Shown here: positions 45,621 through 56,633 of the stretch, piece by piece
Layout: each line of letters opens with the position of its first letter
Position numbering within the stretch: the stretch's first letter is position 1
Origin: Diphasiastrum complanatum
Lineage: Eukaryota > Streptophyta > Lycopodiopsida > Lycopodiales > Lycopodiaceae
Length of the DNA stretch: 64,000 nucleotides
NCBI GenBank assembly: GCA_029204225.1
Contig: CM055109.1
Coordinates: 39,913,791 to 39,977,790, forward strand
Reading direction: 5' to 3'
Translations under genes and position numbers: made by a program
The notes under the pieces: model-generated
The model's database searches: none
Told to the model about the DNA's origin: nothing
What the model saw: only the letters and a program-made list of their open reading frames with translations

Positions 45621-46204
45621 ATCTTTTGAATAGCAAAACTTTGAAAAAGTTTAGCATGATCATCCAACAAGCCATTAAGTATAACTTGAACAAGTTCTAC
45701 CTCCTTAATGCTTTCATCAATACATGCTAACTCATCATTGGATGTTTTAACCCTCAAAACAAAAGCATGAGTACTCTCTTCCTTCTTTTGCAAACTTTGA
45801 AAGATTTGCTTCCTAAGAGTAAGCACTCTTGATGTAGACTTGGATTCATAAAGCTTCTTCAAAGCTTCCCAAGCCTCCAAAGATGATGTGCACTTACCAA
45901 CTTCCTTGAGAAGTTCATTGGAAACATTCATCTTAATCATGTGTAGAGCTTTCTTTGCTCTCTTGTCATACCTCACTTGATCTTGAGGCGCTTGAGGCCT
46001 CTCCTCCACACCTGCAACAATCTCCATCAACTGATTCATCTCCAATAAGGACTCCATCCTCACCTTCCAAGTAGGATAGTTGACTGAGGTAAGCCTATCA
46101 TTGCCCTCCAACATGAATCCACCACTTGTAGCCATGTTGAAGTGACCTGATCTTCTTCTTTCAACCTGTTCCAATGCACAAAGCACTCTCTTGAATGCCA
46201 ACAA
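45621..46204 (-). pseudogene. copia gag N-terminal half
   Basis: NDRLTSVNYPTWKVRMESLL and onward is the gag domain of the same family as the intact element. It reads openly up to the inversion breakpoint. Probable start MATSGG near 46132. Confidence 0.88.
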
Positions 46205-46726
46205 ATGAACTCAAGAAGAAATCACAAAGATATGGAACCTCTCAAATCTCTTCTAGCACTTCTAACTAGAAAATCAACACATAGAATAGTGAGATCTTGA
46301 TCAATCCTCAATCTAATGATTCTTGTCACTTACTAAGATTGAAACACACTCAAATGAAGTTCAATAACCTCACAAAATAGAGATCTAATCAAAATTAGAG
46401 TTTTGACAAAATCACAAAAAATTGAATATCTCTAATTCTACATGCAATTTTTAGAAACTTGATATATATTCTTGTAGCCTCCAATGACACCTTCCTAATG
46501 CACAAAAAGTCATCTAATTCCAGTAAACCAAGTGTGAAATCAGAATTGATCAAGTATATAACCCTATATTGAGTTTTGACCTACAAAAGATCAATTCTAC
46601 ACATGCAAAAATGCTGATTTTTGAGTAGAAATCAATCTAGCATGCTCTAGCATTGGTAACTTCTCCAAATCCTTGCTAAAGATGGCTGATCCTTTCATAA
46701 CATGAAACACAAGAGCTCTGATACCA

Positions 46727-47377
46727 TGTGAAGGATTTCAAATCATTCAAGATCCAATCCATGTCCCTAATCTTTGGTTACATAAGGAGCAAACCAACAA
46801 TCCTGCCAATGTAGAAAAATCAGCATCTACATACAAAATGAGATGCAAACTCTAAGAGATACTGATCAAACATGAACCAAAACATAAAATATGTTTGTGG
46901 TCTGTACAATTACGGTACCCTACTGTATTTCACACGTGTGGAACCGAAAATAACAAAATATGAGCATTCTACGCACAAGATTGCAAGATATCATCAAGAG
47001 AGTGCACCAATGAGTAGTAGAGCCCAAAGAGAACTATGTATAATGATGAAATGAGAGATAAAAGAGAGAAAATGTGTCTCTCCACGAGTTACATTCTTTT
47101 ATAGAGTGTCCAAACCCTATTTGGCCACTTGGCTTTCCCTCCAAAATGTAAACCCAACTATTTTTGGGTCTAGATTCAATGTACCCAAAGTTCAAATTTG
47201 AATCTCTCTCAAACTCGACTACCAACTTTCCCACACTTTCAAACAATGTTTATTGAATGTATTTTAAACTAATATAACTTCAAAAAGTTTATCTCTAAGT
47301 CTAAAATGAGTTTTGGCCTCTTATTGACAATTTATCAAAATATGACTAAACTAGACTAAACTAGTTGAAATATCTCA
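46727..47377 (-). repeat. copia 5' LTR (about 651 bp)
   Basis: Starts (plus strand) TGTGAAGGATTTC next to the primer site and ends TTGAAATATCTCA. Length and order match the 653-bp LTR family. It is followed directly by gypsy RT sequence, so this copia inserted in the RT gene of the family B element. Confidence 0.8.
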
Positions 47378-48011
47378 TAGTTTACTTGGATGATTTAGGA
47401 GCACATTCAAAAGAAACACGCCATCTGTCTATGCTCGAAATTTTTTTTATCCAATGTCAACGCTTTGGCATCTCTCTTAATCCTTAAAAATGCCAGATTT
47501 GGATAACATATGGTATTGTGTTAGGACATATTATTTTCCAAAATGGCATTGTCACTGACCCAGAAAAGATCCTTATCATTCAAAATTTACCGGAATTGCA
47601 TACGATATGTGTAGTTCCCAAATGGACGGATGAACAACGCGTCGCATTTAATCAACTCAAAGAAGCCCTTACCAATGCATCCATCCTTTGGACTCTTGAT
47701 TATTCTAAAGAATTATGTGCATACCAATGCATCCAAGTATGCCATTGGAACAGTGCTCATCTAACCGGGAGAATTCAAAAAAGACTACCCAATCCGTTTT
47801 CTTAGTCGACAATTGATACCTGGTGAAGTCAATTATACCACTACCAAACGTGAAGCCTTGGCAATGATATATGCGGTTTAGAAGTTTCGCCATTATCTTC
47901 TAGGAAAAGATTTTGCATTCTTCACTGATCATCAAGCACTGTTCAACAAGGCCTACCATAGGTCGTATTACTAGATGGATCCTATTACTGTGAGAATTTG
48001 AGTTTAGGATC
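47378..48011 (+). pseudogene. family B RT end and RNase H
   Basis: The catalytic VYLDD is encoded at 47380-47394, immediately after the copia LTR. It is followed by GHIIFQNGIVTDPEKI, FNQLKEALTNAS, and a broken RNase H (TTKREALAMIYAV and FFTDHQAL readings). Multiple stops and frameshifts. Confidence 0.85.
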
Positions 48012-49405
48012 GTGGTTTGCAAGGGAGTTCAACATTTTCTAGCTAATCATCTGTCCCGAATCCCTAACGTTCCTACCCCTGATCAAGGCGTCAACGATAA
48101 TTTACCAAATGCAATCCTTTTCCAAGTTGACTCTACACTCGTATGGGCTAAGAAAATTATAGAATATTTAACTTCAGGGCAGATGGATCCTTCCTTCTCT
48201 AAACCTGAACAACGTGTGTTGGTCCTCAAAACTAAACCTTATACGTTAATTGTAGGACAACTCTCCAAGCAAGGGTTAGATGGAATCATCCGATGATGTC
48301 TTACTGAAGGTGAAATACCCTCTGTAATTTCCCTCACTCATGAAGGTATTGGTGCATGCCATTTCTCTTCTGAAACAACTGCTAAGAAATCCTCTTGGCC
48401 GATTTTTGGTGGCCAACAATCTTCAAGGATACGCACAATTACACTAAGGCCTGTGATGTTTGCCAACGCACAAAATGCTTTCAAAAGACTGACTACATGT
48501 CTTTACACCCTGTACACTGATCAAGCTTTCCAAAAATGGGGGATTGATTATGTCGGACCTATTAGTCTTGTTGCTCGACACACACAATCTTGTTACATCA
48601 TAGTAGCTACGGACTATTGCACCAAATGGGCTGAAGCAAGAGTTGTTCGTAATGCTAACGCTCGTTCTACCACAAAATTTCTATATGAACAGGTTATAGT
48701 TCATTCTGGATGTCCTCTAGAGCTTATCAGTGATAGGGGTACACATTTTCTTAACTCTGTTATAGCAGATCTCCTTTCAAAAAAATTTCTGGTACATCGC
48801 AAAAGTTCCTCATACTATCCACGATGCAATGGCCAAGCAGAATTACCAATAAAATCCTATGTGGAATTCTCACCAAAACCGTCGAATCTAGCCGATCTGA
48901 TTGAGAACTCAAACTCCATGCTGCTATTTGAGCTTATCGCACCACCCCGAAGAGAGCTACAGGCTTAACCCCTTTCCAGCTAACATATGGACAAGAAGCC
49001 GTTATGCTTGTGGAATCCATATCCCCTCCCTTTGAGTGGCCTATAATCTTGAGCTTGATACTCAACAGAATCTAGCAAACAGGTTATTCCATCTGGAGCA
49101 AGTTTGTGAAACATGACGGATCGACATCCATGCTCAACAAGTCCACAAACGACGACAAAAAAACATGGCATGATCGATCATTGAAACTTAGAGACTTCCA
49201 GGTTGGAGATAAGGTCCTGCTATACCAGGCCAAAGCCTTCAAAGGCGAACTAAATTTTTTTGGCCAAGGACCTTACGTCATTAAGAAAATCTTTGCCTTT
49301 GGATATGTACAAGTCCAAACCCTTCAAGGCGATATCCTCGACATGGTCAATGGGAGCAGACTGAGAAAGTACAATGAACCCTGTTTTTATCTTGATATGT
49401 ATTAG
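48012..49405 (+). pseudogene. family B integrase
   Basis: FLANHLSRIPN ends RNase H. The integrase zinc region (HEGIGACHF, CDVCQR-like) is broken. In the core, GIDYVGPI (first Asp), LISDRGTHF (second Asp) and NGQAE (Glu) are all still present. The GPYVIKKIF module is at about 49270, with the end NGSRLRKYNEP. A frameshift lies near 48970. Confidence 0.85.
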
Positions 49406-50015
49406 TTGTTTTCTTTCCTACTGTTCTTCTTTATTTTTCTTATTGCCTGCCTGCCATTTTGACAAAATTTTTGTTGTGCTTTCTTATTCAAACCATCAAG
49501 ATACTATTAGATCAAGTATGCCAACAGTCTTCTCTGAGAAAACCACAAAAGCCATTAGTTTTAGAAGATTTGTCTCACACCATCTCAGATAGAATTCGTC
49601 CGACCCATTTTTTACAGTGCATGATTCATTTTTGGCCTCCATGAATTCTGTCTCAGAGACAAACTTTCTAGAAATAGAAAAAATTAGTTTTTTCATCAAA
49701 TATCCACTATCAAAATTCGCAGACAATTCGTTGAAGCCCAAAATACTTTCCACAATTTTTCTGTTATCTCCGCGAATTCTGATTAGACAAATTTTTGCAT
49801 TGTCAGACTTTTTTTCTCTTTTGGCATAAAAAAATCACTTACAAGAATTTGTCGACCCTCAGAAGGTTGTCTCAAAATTCGCAACCATCAATACCAAATC
49901 GTGGACACTGAGGAAGAATTCTGAGAAAAGTTGCGAATTCCTGTCAAAAAAAGTCTATATATAGACCTTCACCCTTCTCTCCACAAATTCATTTTAGATT
50001 CCTGCTCTCGAGTTC
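49406..50015 (+). other. family B spacer with repeated GAATTC-type motifs
   Basis: Noncoding DNA between integrase and the third ORF. It contains AGAATTCGTC, TGAATTCTGTC, GCGAATTCTG, GAATTTGTCG and GCGAATTCC at irregular spacing, the same motif set as the family B leader at 41024-41863. The position parallels the family A array. Confidence 0.6.
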
Positions 50016-53000
50016 ATGCCAAATTTTTCAAAATTTTCAAACTTCTCAGAGCAATCTAAAATCACTGCTATTATGGCCTCCCGTGATTCCTCGCTCTCTT
50101 TGCATTGTCGTAAACTCCCTAGGCCTTATTCAGGGGACATTTTTATGATTTGCATCAAGAATTACGTCGAGCAGCTCATCCTGGCCAAGGATATCCTCAC
50201 AACCCTTGGATTTGATCTGACTCATTTCTGTGGCCAGCAGAAAGAGAGCCTGATCCGAGCGGCCTACTCCACCTATTCGGATGAATTTCAAACTTTTAAG
50301 CTTACATCTAAGAGTGGTAGCTATACAATCATCAACGTCTCTCCTGAACATTTTCAGAGCATTGGCTTCCCTTATCTCGGAGAGACAATCCATGGCAAGG
50401 ACACCAGCTATGATGCCAAGTATTTTACAAAGTTTCTGACAGAGGACGGCAAAACCATTGCCCAAACCAATGACGGGATCGCCATACGCCTCATCACAGA
50501 TCCCCATCTCCGGGATGCCTTAGAAATCCTCGTCACCATGGTCGAAGTGCATACTGCCAAGATGGATCGCATATCACCGAGCGACCTCTTGTCTTTGACC
50601 CTCACCATGTACTATCCCACTTAAAACTACAAGTGGGCTGAGAAGGTAGCTAAAAAGCTGTGCGGGGCCTTGAAAGCCAGAAAAACAAGTACCAAGTGTG
50701 GATATCTCCTCCACATGTTGGTCACCAAACAGTTGGGGTCTAGGGCGACTATTGCCATCAAGGAACTGGATGACCTCTATCCAAGCACTAAGAAGCGAGC
50801 CACCCCCCAACTGACAGTAGAACCAATTTCACCAGCCCCACCTACTAAAAAGCAGAAAGGGAAGGCTATCAACACAGAAGCCAATGTCCCTCACAACATT
50901 ATATCCGACGACATTGGGACTGAGTATGCTGAATCCGGAGGGAGCCTTAAACCCTCTCAGGTCCCAAAGGAGGTCCTAGCGCAATAGGAGGCCTTACTCC
51001 ACTAGGCCCAACAATGCAAGCAAGCAGTAGCGACAGCAACAAGCAGCTTAGTGCCGGCAGACACTTCTGGTTCTGATCCTATGGGCGTGGTTTCATCCAC
51101 ACATGCAACCTCCATAACCCCAACTCCCTCACTTGCTCTCACACTCCCACCACCACCCCTACCATTTACTACCACCTCTACACCATTACTAACTCTCAAC
51201 ATGGGCTTCGATTCCACATTTCCACAAAAGTCCTCACTTGTACAAATCTCCATCCTACTTGACTCTACAGTCAACGTAGATGACTTTGCATTACAATCAC
51301 TAACCGGACTTCCATCAACTGCCGTCACCACTAACCCAATCCACACATCTCCGCCACGTAGTACCTCCCCACCTCTTTCACCCATCATTCCTCAATCACC
51401 TCCACTTGCCTTTCATCCATATCCATCTAACCCTGTTCCTGATTTTCTACTCTTTAACCCAATGCCATATCCTAACTATACATGCACCCTCCCTGACATT
51501 GGTCCTTGGGAGCAGTTACTCTTTGCAGCCCAAAAAGTGGTATGGTTGGTGAATGAGCTCCAATACAATCTATTCGGCACCCTAGGGAGACAATATACTA
51601 TGCGGCAATTTGACGATGGTGCTATGGTGAACCTTTAGAAAGAAAAAACAAGGCTGGAGGAGAAAAACAAGCAACAACAGCTGTAGATTCAAAACCTCAC
51701 CAATTATAATCAACAACAACAGCAGATGCTACTCCACCTCCAGAACCAACTCCAACTGAAGGTTTTTAACATGCAGCATACCATCGATAACCTCAATGCC
51801 GAAAGGGATGAGGTCATAGCAGATGCACAAGCCGCACGTTCCGCTATGAAGGAATAGTTGGAATTGGTGGACTTCAAGGAATTCGCACCACCAACTATTC
51901 TTGAGGAAACTTCCATTCCAATGGTGGCATATCAAATGCTGGTCCAAAAGTTGAAAGCCACGATGGAGCAGCACACAAAATTACAACAATCATACCTTGC
52001 TTCCGTCGAGGCCCTGAACCAGCACATTGCCACCTTGGAAGACCGCTTGAAGGCAGCTGTCCAATCGACACCGTTTGTTCATGAAGAGCACGTCCTATTC
52101 CATGATTCGGAACATCACTTTGATGGACCAGATGGTGGAGATGGAGCAGGATTCCAGCAGCCTCCTTCTAATACTCAAGGCTCCTCATTTCAAGGCCAAC
52201 CACTGGGGCAAGGAGCTCAAGCACCAACCAATCCATCAGGCTCTAGGGGTACCAGCTCCCAACATTATCTTTTTCTTTCCACTGCTTCTAACCCTCTCGA
52301 CACCACTAACCTCCCATTTATTCCACAACAATTTTCTCTTGAGGAGTCACAAAGAATTGCTGAAGCTAACCCCTCGCCTCCCCTCTCTCCTGACCCTAAT
52401 CTCCAAATTCAACATGAGATTGTCTCTGAAGCACCAACCATCCGGCACAGAATCATGCATGTAGAACAAAGCAAGGAGTTGCGCGTCTCTCAAGAGTTTG
52501 TCAAGAAACATCCAACGACAAAAGAGCGAGGTGGCTACATATTGCCAAATTTGAACCAGAGTCAAACACATAAAGAAGCAGTCAAATTCCTGGATCCACA
52601 ACCTCTTTGGCGCCATCAGCTCTTCCTACAAAGTAAGACCTCGATGGCACAGTATATTGAAGCTCCCTCCTACATGCGCACAAATCCTTATTACTATCCA
52701 GTAGTGAGGCGAGAATCGTTTCCTGCCACCAAGGTCAAGAATAAGAATATTTGGCCCAAGCTCACAGGCGTCGATACCGGCAACTTAGCCGAAGACATGG
52801 TCACCAACTACCCAGTATTCTACCAGAAGCACCATGGCAACCCTGATCGCAACATCAAATATTTTGTGGACAATTGCGGCCTGGTAGCATTTCTCGCAGA
52901 ACTCAAGGGTTTTTGGGATCGAGGGCTACCCCCAATCGTCCTTGATATCAACAAACCACTGCGAACGCAAGATGACCACATCAGCGTAGCAAGGCTCTAT

Positions 53001-53246
53001 TATCGCGCTGCACTACCTTCCGCCCTACACGTTGATATGGTAGAGCTATGGAAAACCCATAACTTTCTACAGGGTATGCTCCATTATTACAAACCCATTC
53101 CCTTCCTGAACAAACTATGGTGGCAAATGATGGAGGACATCGACACTACAATCTACCACTCCCGACAGCAATAGTCTCGCCTCCAAGAAGCACAAAAGAT
53201 CCAGGAAGAAAAGGCTTCGATTGGTGCAGGACCACCAATCCAATAA
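50016..53246 (+). pseudogene. family B third ORF, single frame with seven in-frame stops
   Basis: One frame of about 1058 codons from ATG 50073 (or 50016) to TAA 53244, with no frameshift but TAA at 50622 and TAG at 50985, 51003, 51636, 51684, 51855 and 53172. Layout: N-terminal globular domain (50073-50800), basic tail KKQKGK, Pro/Ser/Thr-rich linker (51045-51440), coiled coil (51640-52065) and a Ser/Gln/Pro-rich linker. A C-terminal domain follows (52450-53160) with WRHQLF, FWDRGLPPIVLDINKPL and ARLYYRAALP, homologous to WHQQLF and ARVYYRAAL of family A. No transmembrane segment was seen. Function unknown. Confidence 0.82.
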
Positions 53247-53258
53247 GGAGGGGGATAA

Positions 53259-53879
53259 TGTTAGCATGTGTGCTAACACACAAAAAATAGAAAAAGAGAA
53301 AAATAAAACTCCGTGGCATGTGTTTTGCAAGACCACGTGCGAGTGTTTGTTAATAAACTTCCGTCATGACATGTGTTTGTAAGCCCATGAGTAAAAGCTT
53401 AAAAAATAATAATATAGCTTAAACTTAGATTTAGAACTTAGACTTAGAAAACTTAAGATTAGAAATATTTTATCTTAAGTTATTCTAAGTTAAGAAACTT
53501 TGAAGTTCTAAATCCTAAGTTAGAAGTTCTAGAAAGGCTAGAAATAGATTAGTCCCATAAGTTAGTGGATACTTATGGAAGACCCTCCTTGCCATAAAAG
53601 GAGAGGTATTTGCCTTGTAAACAACACTCTGAGATTATGCTAAATTGCTCTCTCTTTGAGATTATCATTCTATTTCTTTGTGTTCCCATTGGAAGGTGCA
53701 TAGCTTGAGGGAGGGTGCTCGAGCCTCCTCTTGCCTCCTTTCATTGAATTATTGTGGCATGCTTTATTTCTTATTTATTTAGTTAGCCGCAATTTATCTT
53801 TCAAACCCTCTGGGTGTTAATTTAGGTCCTAGTTTAGCAACCTTGCTAGTTGGGTTTGCCTTAGCAAGGCCTTTTAGTG
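53259..53879 (+). repeat. family B 3' LTR, 3'-truncated (621 of about 730 bp)
   Basis: Starts TGTTAGCATGTGTGCTAACA after the polypurine tract and matches 42606-41985 (minus). It stops at TTAGCAAGG, where the full LTR continues about 110 bp further. Confidence 0.88.
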
Positions 53880-54596
53880 GAGAGAACATCTTTATTTAAC
53901 AAGTGGCGCAAAGATTTTAGCATCCTCTTTGTGGTGCCCTCCTAGTTTTTTTTTCTCCATCTTTGATGAGTTAGTTCACCATTGCTATTTCCTTTGCTAC
54001 AATCCACTCCTCCTCCATACAATTGAAATTTTGATGGAAGCTATTCTGCCTAGTTATGCATGTGAAAAAAGAGTGATGTAAAAAGAATTATGAATAATTT
54101 TGAATATAAATATATGTTGCTTCCATTATTTTAAAGTGAACTTTGTATGTTGAGACACGTTTTTACCATAGACCATGAATAAAACTTTCTTGAAGGGCAA
54201 TTTTATTCTAGAGGGCCTTGCCTTGGGAGATAAATGTTTTTTGGTATTATCGACGAATCAAACTTGAATAGGCGAGCGATCAAGCACGCAACTCAAGCAC
54301 AAGCACACAACTCAACCACAATACACCAACTCTCCAGGTGTGGGAAGATGGGGGAGATAGATTGAAAGGGTGCAAAACAAGTAGCAACTCAATCATAAAA
54401 TGGGCACAAAATCTCAAATTCTTTTCTTTTAAGTCAATTTAATCAAATCTAAACCTTAGAACCTTCTAGCGTGCACCACATTGAATGTACACTCTTCAAC
54501 TTGCAAGCTTCTTTGGCTCCTCTTGTGAGCTTTTTGGGAATTGGAAGGCCTTGTAGGTCCAAAGGGCTTTTTGCCCTAGGAGGCGGCTAGCCGAGG

Positions 54597-54645
54597 GTGA
54601 TAGCCTAGGGGCGCTATATTGACGGTGATAGCCTAGGGGCGCTAT
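54597..54645. repeat. short direct repeat
   Basis: GTGATAGCCTAGGGGCGCTAT occurs twice with a period of 28 bp; the copies are identical over about 20 bases. Confidence 0.9.
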
Positions 54646-54747
54646 CTTACCAGGGCGAAAGGCCCGGGGGCTATGGGCCTTCCACAAGTGTAATGCATAG
54701 ATACGATTTTTTTTTTTTTGCATTTTTTTTCTTGCCAACAGAATTTG

Positions 54748-54858
54748 GGCGTGCACAACTGATGACACAGACCGTCACATAACAGCACAAATGCAAATTC
54801 TGACAAAATGTACGTGTGCCATATGTGATGACATCTACGCTATCGGTTGTTCATGTCT
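54748..54858. repeat. degenerate hairpin
   Basis: GCACAACTGATGA pairs with the region of CTATCGGTTGTTC, and CACATAACAGCACA with the region around TGTGCCATATGTG. It resembles the 7453 hairpin in size, but with many mismatches. Confidence 0.5.
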
Positions 54859-55247
54859 AAATGTTTCAATTTTTAAGATGATATCAAAATTTTAATTTTG
54901 AAGGTGCATCTTTTAGAGCAGCTCAGATTAAGTTTCATACAATGGCTTCAAGATGACGTTTTAGGTTCCCAGATTGAAGGGCAAAGTTTCAAAACTGGCC
55001 TTCAAGCTGGGAATGACATCAGCAATAATACACTGAGATACAAAGTCAATTTCTTAAAAAAATAAAAGTCAGATTCGAGAAGCGAATAAGATAGCGCCAT
55101 GTGGGGCCCTCTGATTGGCTGTCACTTCCGCCTGAGCGATCCCGGTGCCGTCTGCCGATCTGCCTAGGAGCTATCCATCAGCCCTCGTGGCACACCAGGA
55201 TTTTAAAATCCCTACCGTTGGATACTGGATCGATGTTCCTATTTGGC

Positions 55248-56006
55248 CACGTGTTAGGAGTTAGTTGATCGAAAGTGTCCAAGTGGCACGTTTGACACGT
55301 GGCTATCATCCAACGGCGACGATATGAAAAATATAGTGTATTGAGCCTTCGGCCTCGGTGGCGGAAACCCGTCGACGCGCCTGAAAAGCGTCTAAAGTTG
55401 TCGGAGGCAGCGGCCGGCCGGCAGCTCACGTCCTCGTACCTTCAAGCACGCGACAACCTTTAGCCCGTACCATTGGATCTAGTCCTAAACGTCAGATTCT
55501 GCCACATGTTTATATCTAGCCACTACAAAGGTTCCAAGTGGCAGGGCTACCACGTGGCAGCTATCCAAGGGGTCAGAGTTAGATTTACCGTGCCACTTAA
55601 GCCCATTGATAGCGCCCCCCATCCTATCAGCTCAAACGTTCAGATTCTGCCACGTATGTCAGTGAGCCAGTGCAAGTGGCGATTCAGACACGTGGCAAAG
55701 ATCTAATGGGTCAGCGTGAAAGAATTTTTTGACATTGAAGCCCCAATGATAGCGTCGTCCTCAAAATAATCCGTTCAATCTTAGTGGCACGCACGACTTA
55801 AGAGCGCGCAACGCTGGATTCCTGCATGCACGTTCAGATATTGCCACGTTTAGTGGCATATCTGCCACGTGGTCGAAATCTAGGTGATGAGGCTTGAAGG
55901 GACCTCAATCCCCCTGACGTTGGATTTAATCATGAGCGCTTAGAGTCTGGCACGTGGTCGTGGGGATTGAATGAGAAGTGTCCAAGTGGCATTTGTGACA
56001 CGTGGC
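55248..56006 (+). promoter_or_regulatory. array of CACGTG (G-box/ABRE-like) sites upstream of the deformylase
   Basis: Seven CACGTG cores at 55248, 55296, 55551, 55689, 55866, 55951 and 55999, four as CACGTGGC. They sit in degenerate repeats of the form AAGTGGCA...CACGTGGC..GATCTAA. The site is known to bind plant bZIP and bHLH factors. Whether it works here is inference. Confidence 0.65.
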
Positions 56007-56096
56007 TAGGATCTAAGTGATAAGGAGTGAAACGTGTCGTGTTGCTAAGACCCTGCCTAGTTTCTCGAGAAAAAGAGAGAAAAAAAAAACAAAGGC

Positions 56097-56137
56097 TGTA
56101 GACAGACAGACACAGAAAGAAAGAAAGAAAGAAAAGG

Positions 56138-56168
<31 letters not shown>

Positions 56169-56215
56169 AGGGAGAAGGAAAGGGAGAGGGAGAGGGAGAG
56201 GGGGAGGGAGGAAGA
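56097..56215 (+). repeat. GA/GGGA-rich microsatellite in the deformylase 5' leader
   Basis: AAAGAAAGAAAG followed by (GA)n and GGGAGA repeats just before the start codon at 56223. Open frames here are compositional artefacts. Confidence 0.9.
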
Positions 56216-56222
56216 CATAGAG

Positions 56223-56633
56223 ATGCCAGCTCTTCTTACACTTGGCTCTCTTCCTCGAGGAGCATCGCTCGCCTCTTCTGTCTCCTGCTCTTCCGGACGA
56301 TCCCTCTTCTTCTTCTTCGTCTGCTGCACTCGCCCCTGGCTTGCAGCAGCAACCACCAAATTGCCTGGCCTCCCAGCTGCGCCATTGACAAAGAATGTTA
56401 GGGGAGCGGTTGCTCTGTTTGGGTTCGGGAAGAGTAAGCACAAGGCGAAGAGGAGCAAGCTCTCGGAGGTGATGCAGGCCGGGGATCCGGTGCTGCATGA
56501 GCCCGCTGTTGAGGTGCCGTTGGAAGAAATCAGTAGCTATCGGATCCAGAAGGTGATTGATGACATGGTGGAGGTGATGCGGGAGTTCCCGTCTGTTGGA
56601 CTTGCGGCACCGCAGCTGGGAGTTCCATTGCAG
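56223..56633 (+). CDS. PDF1A: peptide deformylase (PDF1A-like), exon 1, partial gene
   Basis: Removes the formyl group from nascent organelle proteins (metal-dependent hydrolase). The exon encodes 137 codons, phase 0, ending CATTGCAG before GTTTGC. Residues 1 to about 65 are Ser/Ala/Leu-rich with basic residues, as in an organelle-targeting peptide. The deformylase domain then begins ([17 protein letters not shown]) and reaches motif [11 protein letters not shown] (family GxGLAAPQ, here with Ser for the first Gly). The metal-binding motifs EGCLS and HExDH are not in the window and must lie in later exons. No exon 2 was found before the copia element at 58565, so intron 1 exceeds 7.3 kb. The PDF1A versus PDF1B choice is tentative. 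Confidence 0.85.

Larger units (their letters stand above)
44816..47377 (-). mobile_element. rearranged copia element with internal inversion
   Basis: 5' LTR 47377-46727, primer site TGGTATCAGAGC at 46726-46715, leader, gag N-terminus (46204-45620), an inverted 440-bp block (45179-45620, encoding gag C-terminus and start of protease on the plus strand), then protease end/integrase start (45178-44816). Gag is about 80% similar by eye to the intact copia at 30481. The 3' half is missing. Confidence 0.85.
47378..53879 (+). mobile_element. gypsy family B element, 3' half
   Basis: Starts inside RT because a copia element lies upstream. Order: RT end, RNase H, integrase, noncoding spacer, third ORF, polypurine tract GGAGGGGGATAA, 3' LTR (truncated). 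Same gene order as family A, and its LTR is the same family as 41877-42606. Confidence 0.85.
53880..55200. other. unassigned DNA between the family B element and the deformylase promoter
   Basis: No gene recognised. Contains the direct repeat at 54597-54645 and the degenerate hairpin at 54748-54858. Confidence 0.6.

Noticed and set aside
50016-53246. UAG read as glutamine (genetic recoding) to explain six in-frame TAGs
   Set aside because: The host genes here use normal stops, and neighbouring dead elements show the same TAG erosion together with frameshifts. Methylation-driven CAG decay is simpler.
50016-53246. Calling the third ORF an envelope gene
   Set aside because: No signal peptide, fusion peptide or transmembrane helix is visible. 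Position after integrase alone is not evidence for env.
56017-56498. ORFs overlapping the deformylase leader on both strands
   Set aside because: They arise from the GA/TC microsatellite and from antisense reading of the real exon.
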